This document shows positions 11,081-22,276 of a stretch of 64,000 bases of DNA, in pieces (position 1 is the stretch's first letter; every line of letters begins with the position of its first letter). A program made the translations under genes and the position numbers. Source of the stretch: Takakia lepidozioides (Eukaryota > Streptophyta > Takakiopsida > Takakiales > Takakiaceae); assembly GCA_030704615.1 (NCBI GenBank), contig CM060733.1, positions 12,214,001 to 12,278,000 of the forward strand, written 5' to 3'. The notes below the pieces were generated by a model. It was not told where the DNA came from. It did no database searches and saw only the letters and a list, made by a program, of their open reading frames with translations.

Positions 11081-11392
11081 AAAGGTATTGCGGAAGATCT
11101 AGTTCCTTCCATTGTGCATGAGTTGTCATCTTTTCGTAATGAAATCTAGGGAGAACTCCAAGCCTTCAAAGCTGAGGTAGGCTGGAACTCTGCTATCCCT
11201 GCCAAGACTGGGTCTCAAGGTAAGACTAATGTTGGAATTCGTCATGAAGCCAAGCCTTTTGTGGTGGCATGCATGATCTGCAAGTCCACAAAGCATTACA
11301 CCAGATGGTGCCTTGTTTGACTTACCTGCCCTTATTGAACAATTGCAAAAGGACAAGAAGCAGAAGGGCACTTTAAACGAACCAGGTCATCT

Positions 11393-11839
11393 GTGAGGGT
11401 GCCAGATAACCATGGTAAGAGCCCCGAGACTCTGGTAAGTGTCATTTTCTCTCGTGATTTCAAACTCATGCACTGTGAAGTCTTTAAACGCATTAGTAGA
11501 GAACGGATTCACCCATTGATGACCCAATGTCATGTGGGAGACCTTTCATTTCCTTGTGTTATTGATACAGGATGCACCATGTCTGCTATCCCTCTTAGTA
11601 CAGTTCGAATTCTTGGATTGAAGCTTAGCTCTACCCATGGCCTTGAAGTCACCATTGCCGATGGCACGGCCTATGAACCCATGGGATTGAGTATTTTGCC
11701 TATTTGTATCAGTGGAAAGACCCTGGGGGGTGCACTCTTTATAAAATGTGCGTATCAGGTGCATTCGCCGGCTAATAAAAAAAACCCCATGTATATGGGT
11801 CCTGGGATAATTTATACCCCCTCTGTACATACTTTTTGA
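11393..11839 (+). pseudogene. Family B retropepsin-like protease domain
   Basis: The frame contains VGDLSFPCVIDTGCTMSAIP, with the aspartic protease motif D-T-G at about codon 60, followed by LGLKLSSTHGLEV and a predicted flap region. Such a domain processes the gag-pol polyprotein. The frame runs into AT-rich unrelated sequence after about 11765, where the reverse transcriptase should follow. Confidence 0.75.
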
Positions 11840-12133
11840 AGATTATAAAACCCTCTCCTGTAAATATTTAAAAAACACCCCCATTCTGTATGTATATTCC
11901 CATTTTCAATCATTAAAAATACCCTCAAATATGTATATGTATGTCTTTATATTATATCAAATACATTCATTTAAAAACAGACCTCGGCCGGTAGGTCCAA
12001 ATTTTATGAAACCAAGTTGGTGCATCCCTACTCATTGAGGGCTTTCCAACGGTACCAAAATCGTGGCTAGAAGCCCTGCAGTTTGGAAGATCTCAGGGAT
12101 CCTACAAACAATATTGTGTTAATGTCATATTTG

Positions 12134-12166
<33 letters not shown>

Positions 12167-12815
12167 AATTTACATTTATGTCCCCGTGCACAAATGACAA
12201 ATGAAGGGCCAATCATTGTTGCAAGAAAGCCCACTTTGCTATTTTTCGCGAGTTTCCAATGACCAAAAGTACTTGAAAATTCATATCTCCCACACCGCAA
12301 GTCCCAAAATTATGAGACCAAGCCGGTGCACCCCTCCTTATTGAGGGCTTTCCAATGGTACCAAACACCAGGGCTGGGGCCATGCGGTTTGGGAGATCTC
12401 AATGATGACACAAAACACAACAAACTGTCTTTCTTCTATATTACTGTTAATCATTACAGTTGCATCAAGAATTGTGGAGTAGCCTAGTGGTATGGAGGTA
12501 CTCGTGGTGTGAAGGTGGTCAGTTCAAATTTGTGCAGGGAAATACATGCATTTTCGAAGTTTTCGAAAAACTCAAAATTGCATAGTGATTTGAACCCACT
12601 ATGGGTGTCATGACATTGCTAATCCATACCACTACGTTACCTTCTTAATCATGATAATAGTTTGTTGTAGACTTATATTTAAGGTATTGTTTACCCCCCT
12701 ATGTATGTATAATGTTGTACATGGGGGGGTTAAAAATACCCCCTCTTGTGCACGCACGTGGATGGTACAGGTTGGCAGGGGTGCCCCCCCCCCCCCCCCG
12801 AGGGAAAGACTGTCT
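11770..12815. other. Foreign noncoding block replacing RT and RNase H in family B
   Basis: Between protease and integrase there is about 1 kb with no reverse transcriptase signature. It holds a ~32-bp poly(A) run near 12133-12164, two related segments (around 12001-12090 and 12290-12400, both with GAGGGCTTTCCAAYGGTACCAAA) and a C-run near 12786-12800. Partly complementary tracts near 11786-11830 and 12695-12745 (ACCCCATGTATATGGG versus TGTACATGGGGGGGTT) may mark the ends of an insertion. Confidence 0.5.
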
Positions 12816-12821
12816 TGCTTA

Positions 12822-13784
12822 CCTGCCTTTGTAGCCAATCCCGATAACAGAACCATTCGCCAGAGTTGGTTTAGATCTTGTCGGACCCCTTAAATCCACG
12901 TCCAATGGCCATGCATTCATTGCTGTGACGAAATGGGTTGAGCTCCGACCTCTGGTTGCTAAGGATAGTGATAAGGTCGTACAGTTCTTTTTTGATAAGG
13001 TGATCCTTCGCCATGGTTGTCCTCTTGAGATCCTCACGGATCAAGGTACAAAATTCTATAACCAACTCATGGAGATTGTCTTGTTTAATCCCAACACTAA
13101 GCATGCAGTCACTGCCCCCTATAACCCCCAATGCAATGGTTTGACAGAACGCTTTAACAAAATTATGTGTCAGATGTTAGAGAAGAATGGTTCTCTCATC
13201 GATGAATGGGATATTGTCATGCCTATTCTGCTATTTACTTATATGACTTCTATTCACGCCAGTACCAAGATTTTCCATTTTGAGCTTTTGTATGGTAGGA
13301 AGTGTAGGACTCATTTGCAACCTGGCTGCAGGTATCAGCTACTGAACCCGAGAATTGGGAAAAATTCTTACTCTCTATGGATACTAAGCGTCGTCATTTG
13401 CGTGAAACAGCTAAATCTAACATTGTCTTTGTTCAGGCATCTCAGGCTAAACATTACAACCGTCGAATTGTGTATTCTGAGTCCTTCAAAGTAGGGTAGT
13501 CGGTCTGTGTAAGGCGTTAGCCTGGTAAGCAGGTGTCTAAAACTAAACGAGGGATTGATGGACCTTATCTAATTTCTGAGATAATTCCCGACAGGCAATA
13601 TGTGTTGCTTCCACAACATGCCTCCATTCCTCACTTAGCTAGTTCTATTCATGTTTCGTTGCTTGTTCCATGCACTCTTGATTTTGATCTAACGTGTTTG
13701 AATGTCGAGAACGGCCAGGTGATCTTCACCCCTACAACTTGCTCAGCTCGTGCTCAGACCATTGCTTCTCCTATTCTAGAGTAG
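12822..13784 (+). pseudogene. Family B Ty3/gypsy integrase and C-terminal region
   Basis: The integrase core keeps its acidic triad context: GLDLVGPL near 12870, LTDQGTKF near 13037 and NGLTERFNK near 13140. Core phrases such as VILRHGCPLEILTDQG and APYNPQCNGLTERF are typical. The frame breaks near 13320, and a further piece at 13533-13784 (KTKRGIDGPYLISEII) resembles the region before the chromodomain position. The protein is broken. Confidence 0.8.
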
Positions 13785-13953
13785 TTTTGCATTCCGTGAT
13801 AGTTTTCTGCACCATGTGTAGCAATTGGGGTTTTTCCTAGGGGATGGTTTTCTTGTTTAGGCTAGATCTTTCTTCGTTCCTCCGGTGATCTTAGCTCGCA
13901 GGAACTCACAGCTTAAAGTGGCCCCGACATGCTTCACATATGTGAAGATGGGA

Positions 13954-14487
13954 TTCCCCCTCATCTATTTTTTGCCTTAGATGAATGGAGGGAGGATGAG
14001 CGCAAGATGTAAAAAGGATGGACGGAGTTAGGATGTAGTCTGGATGAACTTCTACCTAATGCATGAGGATGAGCTAGAAGCAGCTTACGGCTTTATTATA
14101 TGTTGTCTTATTCTAACATCTAGTTTAGGATTAGATTAGGATGAAACTTTAACTGGATGATGTGGCTTCTTTCTATGGTCAGGCTGGAACGACATCTGGC
14201 TGGCATGTGTGTAAGTGCCACGCGGCACAAAGATTAGATTATGACCTAATGCTATTTAAGCTACACTGCCATGGCAATGAGGGTGGTGGTTTTGCTCTAA
14301 TGTTTGTACGAATACGGAGTGACGGCGTGTTCAAGTGCTGGCATGAACACTGTGTGGATGTTTGATTATGTCGTGTCCCCTGCGTGAGATTCCGTCTTCT
14401 CTACCTGGTCCCGTCTACTGACTACATTCCCCTGATAAAGCTGAACCCCGTAGAGGAGGGAGAATAAACCATAGTGTCAGAATCGTG
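13954..14487 (+). repeat. Family B gypsy 3' LTR, 534 bp
   Basis: This is the direct-repeat partner of 8606-9123. The copies differ by scattered substitutions and small indels, for example an extra ACTTTA run in this copy, so the insertion is not recent. Confidence 0.8.
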
Positions 14488-14567
14488 CTTCATAGCCCAA
14501 ACCTCTTAATTACTTATTTATTTCTTATATCCCTAAAAATAGGATTGAGGAATACTCATCCTGAACT

Positions 14568-15152
14568 TATGATGTCACTCCCCTCTCATCGTGTCACTCC
14601 CCCTCCTATTGTGTCACTCCACCTCTTAGGATGTCACTCCTCTTATGGTGTCACTCGTCCTCTTAGGGTGTCAATCCATCTCTTAGGATGTCGCTCCTCC
14701 TCCTCTTATGGTGTCACTCCACCTCTTAGGATGCCACTCCTCTTATGGTGTCACTCGTCCTCTTAGGGTGTTACTCCATCTCTTAGGATGTCGCTCCTCC
14801 TCTTATTGTGTCACTTCACCTCTTAGGATGCCACTCCTCTTATGGTGTCACTCGTCCTCTTAGGGTGTCACTCCACCGGGCTCCTCCTGTTATGGTGTCA
14901 CTCCACCTCTTAGGGTGTCACTCCTCTTCTTATGGTGTCACTCCTCCTCTTAGGGTGTCACTCCTCTTCTTATGGTGTCACTCCTCCTCTTAGGGTGTCA
15001 CTCCTCTTCTTATGGTGTCACTCCTCCTCTTAGGGTGTCACTCCTCTTCTTATGGTGTCACTCCTCCTCTTATGGTGTCACTCCTCCTCGTAGGGTGTCA
15101 CTTCACCTCTTAGGATGTCACTCCTCCTCTTATCGTGTCACTCCACCTCGGC
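14568..15152 (+). repeat. Minisatellite, 20-bp unit
   Basis: This is a tandem array of roughly 28 units with consensus TGTCACTCCTCCTCTTAKGG and variable units on the left. The right part (14920-15090) alternates two variants in a near-perfect 40-bp higher-order repeat. The long open frames across it are by-products of the repeat. Confidence 0.92.
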
Positions 15153-15457
15153 CATTTATTTTCATAATTTCTTCTAGATTTCAATTTTTCTATCTATTTC
15201 TGTACATTTTGAAAACTATTTTTGCAGCGTTAATCTCCAATTGCAGTAAAAGCTGGAAAGTTTTGGGCATTTTGTTGTGCAGAGAAGGCTCAAGAATATG
15301 GATTTTGGAGAGCCCCTCCTTCTCCTTAGGTCTACTACTTGTGAATTGGTTGGGGGGGAATGCTTGCCTTCAGGGCTTTTGGGAAGGTTATTTTTTCTTT
15401 TGCATTTTGATTCGTGGGAACGGCCTCTGTCCCCTTTTATATACTGGTATACCGTAC

Positions 15458-15556
15458 TTACCTAGCTTATTAGGCACTTCCGCGCCTAATAATTAATAAA
15501 AATGGAATATTATTAGGCAGATTCATTTTTATTATTTAGGCACCTCACCTAGGTAA
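15458..15556. mobile_element. Small palindromic MITE-like element, ~99 bp
   Basis: It starts TTACCTAG and ends CTAGGTAA. Inside, AATTAATAAAAATG faces CATTTTTATTATTT, and AGGCAC/GCGCCTAAT segments pair, so the whole unit can fold on itself. Confidence 0.5.
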
Positions 15557-15580
15557 TTTCCAAACATTAGGCATGTATTA

Positions 15581-15794
15581 CAATCGACCCTAGATAAATG
15601 TTACCTGCTTTTGTATTATGTCACCCTTAATGTTATGAAATCTTTGCTTTGTAAAAATTTACACTTGAAAATGGCATGACTAGAGCGTTATTTGATATGT
15701 GTTATGAAAATATGGCTCTCCTCTCCATAGTTGTTAGATCTTATGCTGAGCCTTAATATAGTTGGTTTGACAAAACATTCATCCACTCTTATCA
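15581..15794 (+). mobile_element. Truncated pogo/Tigger-like MITE (left end)
   Basis: It starts CAATCGACCCTAGATAAATG right after TA. It is ~85-90% similar by eye to 46396-46617, the left part of a complete copy. The right end is missing. Confidence 0.65.
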
Positions 15795-15920
15795 AGGATC
15801 TACGGTTCTTATCCAAAGGCACCACGTCTATAACAAAATAACATCACGAACAATTGTTCTTAACCTCCCTCAAAAAGGTAATTTTTTTCTTAGAAAACAT
15901 AATGGTTTTGAAAATAGATA

Positions 15921-15970
15921 TTACCTCAACAATAGTTTTTGAGAGACGTCAAAAACCATTGTTGAGGTAA
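15921..15970. repeat. Perfect-stem hairpin (50 bp)
   Basis: TTACCTCAACAATAGTTTTTG faces CAAAAACCATTGTTGAGGTAA around a short GAGAGACGT loop, with one mismatch. It lies at the truncated 3' edge of the methyltransferase retrotransposon and may be a small MITE remnant. Confidence 0.6.
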
Positions 15971-15998
15971 TTTTCTTTTAAGGATGATGTTCCTGATC

Positions 15999-17077
15999 TT
16001 AACAATCTCTCAGATTCAGAAGATTCACATGAGATAGGTGATGAGACTTATGCGGATGTAGTTGCATCAATACAGGGCCATTTGGAAGTTGTGTGGACAT
16101 GAACCCAATAGATGCGGGCAAATCTGGCTCTCGGCCAAAGAGAAGGAAATAAGACGAGAATGAGGCAAGTGTTGCTTGCTTGCTGAACCTGTAGCCCATG
16201 GCTAACCAGGGTAGCTGAAGGTCCCAATCTCCAAGGTGTCCCTTCAGTAAGCCATACTTGCGCAAACCCCTCTTAACCGTTTGCACAACCCTCTCTGCCA
16301 AGTCATCGGCCTCAGGATGATCCCGAGAATGGTGCGGTGGTCTATCAAGGCCTTGTCACATAACGCCTGAAACTGATCCAAGAATGCATACGTAGCTCCC
16401 TCACTAGCTTTATCAAGCAATGGAACCAACTCGATCCACTTGGAGAAGTGCTCCACCATTACCAATACGTACTTGTTGTGGCGCATGGTCAGTGACAACG
16501 GTCCTGCAAAGTCAAGACTCCATCTGTAGCCCAATCCCATGATCGGAAGAGGGTGCAATTATGGTGTAGGGCCGTTGAATGAAGCACGCATCCTATCACA
16601 CACCATGCACCTAGCCACAAATTGTTGCATTTCTATGTGCATACCACGCCACCAATATTGCCCCTGCAGTAGACTATGAGTGCGTCGCACCCCAAAATGC
16701 CCCAACTCCTCATGGGTATGCCGCACTAACCGTGCCCGTTGTGTTGGGTGAGGCACAATCCTCACTTGACCATCCTCCCACACTCGGAGCAGGTATGTCC
16801 CCTCCCACTTGAACCTCTTGGCTCGTTGTAGGATCCGATCCCTCTCCTTGGCAGTCACAGTGGCTGCCGTGTCTCCAGTGCGGAGATAGTCCAACGCAGC
16901 TGAATCCTCATGTATATCTTTGGTGCCATCTTGCTCATTGCTGGCCACAGGGTCCTCAGACACTTGGTCTACAGTCATCCATGTTGTAGATCCAACCAGG
17001 CCTTCTGCTGCCAAGATACACAGAAATGCAGATGCATGCCATCCGGGCACCATCTCCTCGTCCATCCACCATGTCAC
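15999..17077 (-). pseudogene. Integrase of the methyltransferase gypsy element
   Basis: The N-terminal HHCC zinc site is intact in 16559-17077: HTHEELGHFGVRRTH followed by CMVCDRM. After a stop near 16560 the core reads YRWSLDFAGPLS, with the first catalytic Asp, and KYVLVMVEHFSKWIELVP. The second Asp lies in ALIDHRTI. A frameshift near 16300 leads to LAERVVQTVKRGLRKYG, where the catalytic Glu precedes RVVQ. The sequence ends at about 16000 within the C-terminal part (LLFGREPDLP), so any tail domain, including a possible PHD finger, is lost here. Confidence 0.85.
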
Positions 17078-17097
17078 TGAGCTCCAGTGTCATCCTG

Positions 17098-17520
17098 CTA
17101 GCTCGTGCATGGATTGTGACTCAACCCATCCGCATCCCGATTGACCAAACCCGGTCGATGCACAACCTGAAAGTCATACTCTTGAAGTATGAGTGCCCAC
17201 CGTGCAAGCTTCCCTGTAAGCTTGTGTGACTCCATCAACCACTTGAGTGGCTTGTGATCCGTGACAAGGGTGAAGAGATTGCCGTATAGATAGCACCTGA
17301 AGTGTGCCACGGCCAACACTGCAGCTAAGCACTCTCCCTCATATGAGCTATACTTAGCCTCTGCAGCGTTGTTCGAGCGGCTAGCATAAACCACTACGAA
17401 CTCTCTTCCCTCATCATCCACTTGTGTGAGCACCGCTCCAAGCCCCAGCATGCTCCAATCTGTATGCAGTTGAAAAGGACGCCCGCTGATAGGTCGTCTC
17501 AAGATGGGCGCCGAGCTCAA
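17098..17520 (-). pseudogene. RNase H domain of the methyltransferase gypsy element
   Basis: This domain removes RNA from RNA-DNA hybrids during reverse transcription. The frame holds FQLHTDWSMLGLGAVLTQ (first Asp), KYSSYEGECLAAVLAV (Glu), and LVTDHKPLKWLM (Asp), then VHRPGLVNRDADGLSH, the usual tail of gypsy RNase H. It is separated from RT by a frameshift near 17530. The domain itself is open. Confidence 0.87.
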
Positions 17521-17648
17521 CCTCGCCTTGAGCTCTTGAAAATTAAAGCTCGTTCTTGCTCATCTTCCCACTGCCACTCCTGATCAACCTTGGTCAGCTT
17601 GGTTAGCGCCTTTGCAATGGCACTAAATCCCTTGACAAACCGTCTATA

Positions 17649-18446
17649 TTAGTTTGCCAACCCCATGAAAGCTCGAACTCGGCTCACATCCGTGGGGCGT
17701 GGAATCTGAGCAATGGCCTCTACCTTAGTCTGTTGTACCCCCAATCCTCCAGGATATATCACGTGACCCAGATACTCAATCTGGTTGTGGAAAAACTTGC
17801 ACTTCCCCGGATGTAACTTCAATCCGTGCGCCCTCAAGCCCTCAAATACCACCTGAAGGTGTCTCTCATGCTTCTCCACCGTAGCACTAAAGATGATGAT
17901 GTCATCTATGTAGCACCGAGCAAACTCCACCCCTGCTAGAATCTTGTCCATGACTCTCTGAAACTCTGCAGGAGCGTTCTTAAGCCCAAATGGTAAGAAC
18001 CGCCACTGGTATAGGCAATCCTTCCCGTGCTCATTGATTCGCAACTAGTGATATCCGGATCGTAAATCCAAAATGCTAAAGACCTTGGCATGCCCAATGG
18101 CATCAAAGATCTCCTTTTGTGTTGGCATGGCATACCTATCAGATTTGGTCTGACGATTTATAGGCCGGTAATCACCGCACATACGTCTCTCCGTCCAATT
18201 GCCATAGATATCCTTCTTGGCTGGCATCACTGTGGCTGAAGCATACTCTCCACCAGATAGCTCTACCAAACCAGCCTCCCAGAGGTCCTGAGTCCTCATT
18301 TGAATCAAGGACCTCTCCATGTCACTGTATCTATAGGGTCTCCGAAAGATTGGCGTATCAGTGGCCAATTCAATGCGAATCTCTTGACCCTTCAGTACTC
18401 CCAAGTCCTTCAAACTGAAGGCAAAGCAGTTCCTGTAAGCCCTCAA
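17649..18446 (-). pseudogene. Reverse transcriptase of the methyltransferase gypsy element
   Basis: The frame shows RMCGDYRPINRQT, VFSILDLRSGYH, FLPFGLKNAPAEFQRVMD and the catalytic ARCYIDDIIIFS motif (YIDD), then KCKFFHNQIEYLGHVI and VRAFMGLAN. These are the RT blocks of Ty3/gypsy in order. A TAG interrupts after RSGYH near 18045, where a Gln codon (CAG to TAG) is expected, and another stop follows FMGLAN near 17649. The domain follows the methyltransferase through a ~400-bp linker. Confidence 0.9.
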
Positions 18447-18859
18447 GAACCGCCGTATACGTCGTCTCTCTTCTCCGGTGACTATGGGTCCAACATCAGG
18501 CTCCCAGTTGTCCTTCGTGACTGCAACCTTGAGTCCAACAGACCTAGAGGTAGAAGACGCGTCCCGTGGTTGCTATGCTGCAATCTCTTGAGCAGTGACC
18601 ACTACCTGCTCTGTCAGTGATAATGCCTCATCCTGCCTTATCATCTCATCCTTGAAGACCTCCTCAACCCGAGAAAAATCCCCAACCTCATCCATCACTG
18701 CCGCCTGGCTGCCAACTCCCTCTGAACCTCGAGCACCTCCCACGTGTGCCATGGATGCGACCTGCACCTCGTGGTCCTCACCTGTTCGTCCCCACTCGCT
18801 GCCTGTACCGTCTCGGTAGGCAGAGAGACCATCAAGGGAAGTGTACTCTGTACTCTGCG

Positions 18860-20337
18860 CTACTCAGCCATAGCCAAGCTGATAATCCAGGTCAAGCAAT
18901 TGAGATCCATTGCTTGCCCCAACACCTGACGACGTGATGCCTCAGAAAGAGATGGCACCACCGTAGTACCAGTGGTAAAACCCATCGCCCGCTTGCGCTC
19001 GTCAGCATTGGGCTCCACTAACTCCTGCAACTGGCTATCCCACAAGAGGCCAGGTCCACCATCCCGGAAAGCATGAGATCCTGGAAAGCTGAGCAGTGTA
19101 GGCAATGTTGCTCGTGGGTGACCTACCTTATTGATCACTGCCAAAGGTGACCGGTCATCGTGTCTCACACGCTGAGACGGGTTTTTTTAATGTCAAAAAT
19201 GCTATCCACCGTGAGGTTTGGTGGCCGCTGCACCCCATCAAATGCACGCTTAAGCAGTGCAGGTGGGGTCCACCATAGTCGTGGGCGATGAGCCCGTGAC
19301 CCCACTGCAGCTGTATCCAGCAACACTGCTAGCCCAAGCCAAGACCATACTTGATGCATACTGGCCATCACCTTGGCCCGAGAATCACCCATCAATGGCA
19401 CATTCTCCAAGATATATGCCGGAGAGTTTGTCTGCTGAAGTTGTAAATAACGCAAGACCCTTAACATCTCCCAAAACAGGCGTGACCTTGAGTCTTGTAA
19501 CCCATTGCCATGCCCGGCTGATGAATGCCCTTGGCAGGGCCAACCTGCCACTACCAAGTGAATAAGGCCAACCCGCTCCAAATCATGCGCCCCCAGCAAA
19601 GAGATGTCTGCTGGCAAGGCTTGTTGGTATCCACGAACTGCAGACACTGGCAACAAATCAGGGTACTGCTGCACAAACTGAGCAACATGGCGCAGTGAGA
19701 CGCGTCATGCAATCTCATCCCTCTCCACATACAAGTAATGTCGAACTCGTACACCTGCCTGCAGCACTGCAGCCAATCCAGTGCTGATCCCGCCAAACAA
19801 GTCCAGAAGGCATATACCTTCATCCGGGCACTGCCATACAAGAGGTATGGTGTCTAGTGGCAACAACTGAGGTGGTCCTGGTGCAATCACCGCACTCTCC
19901 TCCTCTCCTGACGGTACAAATGTCTCTATCCAGGCTTGTTGCACCCGTCTATCAGCAGCCTGCTGCAAATCCTTGCTCGTACCCCACAATGGAGTATGAG
20001 CAACCATGGCAGGCAACTCTGTCGTACCATGCATATCATTCTGTTCTGCTAGAGGTGACACATCCTCTACGTGGGCATTGCCCTCCAGCAACTCTCCAGG
20101 CCAACTAACTGCAGCTGTGAAGGCTGCTAGTGTTGACATCTTGCCCCGCTGGGCGGCAGCAACACCCCCAATGAATATCACAGGCAGCTGTACACGACGA
20201 CCATCCCCTGACTGCCATCCAGGCCTGTAGGATGCTGACTCCTCCAAAAAATCTAGGGTGAAGCCCATGGAATATAACACTGCCCACCAACAAGGACATC
20301 GTAAGAGACCGTTTCTATCACAATGGCCTTGGCTCAT
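18860..20337 (-). pseudogene. DNMT3-like cytosine-5 DNA methyltransferase within gypsy pol
   Basis: The domain would transfer a methyl group from S-adenosylmethionine to cytosine C5. Motif I reads LLDLFGGISTGL (19809 downwards), followed by YVERDEIA. The catalytic motif IV reads AGWPCQGHSSAGHG, with Cys codon 19536-19534, and is followed by SRSRLFWEMLRVL. Motif VI is YILENVP near 19407, and motif VIII is SRAHRPRLWW near 19296. A C-terminal part reads GFTTGTTVVP and RRQVLGQAMDLN, like motifs IX-X. The SxAHRxRxxW and RLFWE phrases match DNMT3-type enzymes, although those usually have PCN instead of PCQ. Breaks are one TGA at 19707-19705 (CGA to TGA likely) and a frameshift at a 7-A run near 19183-19189. 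The first ~100 codons of this frame are protease-region sequence. Confidence 0.9.
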
Positions 20338-21035
20338 ATCACTGAGCCATCTATAGGATGATCCGGCTGTAGTCTAATGGCCAACTCACGCCGTATCATG
20401 CCCCGAGCCTGCTCTGATCCTCCTAGAGATGTCAGTATCTGAAAAGAACAAGGCTCCATATCCGTCTCCATGAGGCCCAAACCCGCAATAGCAGCTCTGC
20501 CCAACATCAGTGGCTGAGCTCCCGAGTCTAACAAGACCCGCAGTGGCCGGTATCTCTTGCCTGCCGGTCCACTCAAAGCGAAAATATCATCGTGGTTGTC
20601 TAACAAGACAACTCCAGGTGTCATCATGGCTCGCTCAAAAGCTGGCCTAGCTGGCACCTCCATCAACCTAGCAGCTGCAGCTTGCCATGGCGCAGCTGTG
20701 GCAGTCATGACCCTCAAATCCGAGGATCCCTCTACTACTACACCTTCTTCTAACTCCGTAGAAGATGAAGTGACCTCCCCACTGTCACAGAGTGTTGCTG
20801 CTAGTCTGAACACTGTAGCTGGTCTTATCCCCGACGTCGCAATCATGGTTGTCGAGAACTGTGGGGCCTGACACACAGAGATGGCCGCCCCCAACAACAT
20901 ACTGGCTGCACTAACCTTGGCAGCAGGTGTTAATGCTGCACGTGTAGCTCTCCCCAATGGCACAATAACCTCCGCCTCGGTATCCGTGGGGCGAGAATTA
21001 GGTGCCATGGATGTCGTCGACACTGTCTCCGCCAA
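20334..21035 (-). pseudogene. Retropepsin-like protease region of the methyltransferase gypsy element
   Basis: The frame is Ala/Thr-rich at first and then carries FALSGPAGKRYRPLRVLLDSGAQPLML, where LLDSGAQP is the retropepsin D-S-G motif. GRAAIAGLGLMETDMEPC follows. The frame ends in a TGA at 20336-20334 (an Arg CGA is expected), continues for about 20 residues (AKAIVIETVSYDVLVGGQ) and then shifts into the frame that enters the methyltransferase. The domain would process the polyprotein. Confidence 0.8.
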
Positions 21036-21399
21036 GATGAATGATTAAGGCAACCTAGCCTGACGGCTTGCCTCCCCACGCTATGGATCCAACTCCACCT
21101 CTGCACCTCGTGGCTCAGGAACTCGTGTTGTTCCTCGAGTGACGGCTGCAACAGACGCCACCTACACTAGTGGTAGTGCTGCCCCACACATAAATCTCAT
21201 GCCTCCCAAGTCTCCTCCAGGATGACATTGCTGAGGAGGAACAGGAGGTGGACCCTCAGGTCTTGGAGCTGGTACCACCTAACCTGTGGCCATGGCAGCA
21301 AGCCTTTGCTCTAGCTATTGAAGCCGGTTGGCCATGCCTTGGTCAACACCCTGACCTCCACGTCCTTGGCCATAATGTGCTTGCCCGTATGGACAGAGA

Positions 21400-22270
21400 A
21401 GCTGCGAAATTTGCAAGACTTCCAGCGCAAATTCAGTGAGAGCTTGCGAGAAACCTACACTCGTATGAGGCGCTTGATAAGTGTGACCCAAGGGGTTACT
21501 GAAGCTTAGGCAGTCCAGTTCTGGTATGGAATTTTGGACTAAGGAGCTCAGGAGAAGGGTGTGGGATGCAACCCTGTTACAAGCGGCCCAACCCACATTA
21601 GCAGATGTATTTCTGCTGGCTGAGCGGATTGAGCTCAACATGGTGGAGGAGCAAGTTGTTACCATTGGATTTGGCAAGGACATGCCTGCACGAGACACAA
21701 CTGCCAGCCAAAAAGCACAAGGGATTACCCAACAGCGTGGTCAGGGGGGCAAGGTTGCCCAACCCAAATTCCATGGAGCTTACAGGGGACCTCAGGTGCA
21801 GATGCCAGTAGCTTCTTTTGCAGGCCAATAGCAACCGGGGGTGGTATGTTGGACATGTGGAGGACCCCATGTCAAGAAAGATTGCCCAGAAAGTGACAAA
21901 GGGTCGGCACAAGCACAACCTGCACAGTTGCAGTGTGGGCATTGTGGCAAGTATGGGCATGGAGATGCCCAGTGTTATAACTTGCACCCTGAGTTGCGGC
22001 GAGGCCAGTTCCAAGGGAACAATGGGTGGCCAAGGGCGAGGTGGAACACCTCAGAGAGGATGAGGTGGTCAGGCACGAGGTGTAGTTCTTCCGCAACTCC
22101 TGGAAGAACTCCACCACCGGGTTGAATCTAGGCACATGTGTTGTAGTCGTGGCAGGAGGAATGGTAACACCTTTAGAACTGGTACCACCTGCAGAAGTAC
22201 CGGCACTACTTGTTCCACTACTAATGTTGGCAGTGGGAGATATTGGTGCTAATGCAACTACTGGTCACGT
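21400..22270 (+). pseudogene. gag core and zinc knuckles in inverted orientation
   Basis: On the plus strand, opposite to its neighbours, this segment encodes a gag core (FQRKFSESLRETYTRMRRL, then LADVFLLAERIELNMVEE). Two CCHC knuckles follow, CWTCGGPHVKKDC and CGHCGKYGHGDAQC. A following open stretch (TPLELVPPAEVPALLVPL) resembles the gag-protease linker. The gag N-terminus (22277-22760) and the protease (21035 down) both read on the minus strand, so this block is an internal inversion or an insertion of a related copy. Confidence 0.75.
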
Positions 22271-22276
22271 TGTGCC

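Noticed and set aside
14568-15152. CRISPR-like array
   Set aside because: Units are contiguous with no unique spacers, and the genome is a plant's.
14485-15496. Long open frames across the 20-bp repeat array, encoding VTPPLRVSL-type repeats
   Set aside because: They are open in several frames simply because the repeat lacks stops; no start context or homology supports a protein.
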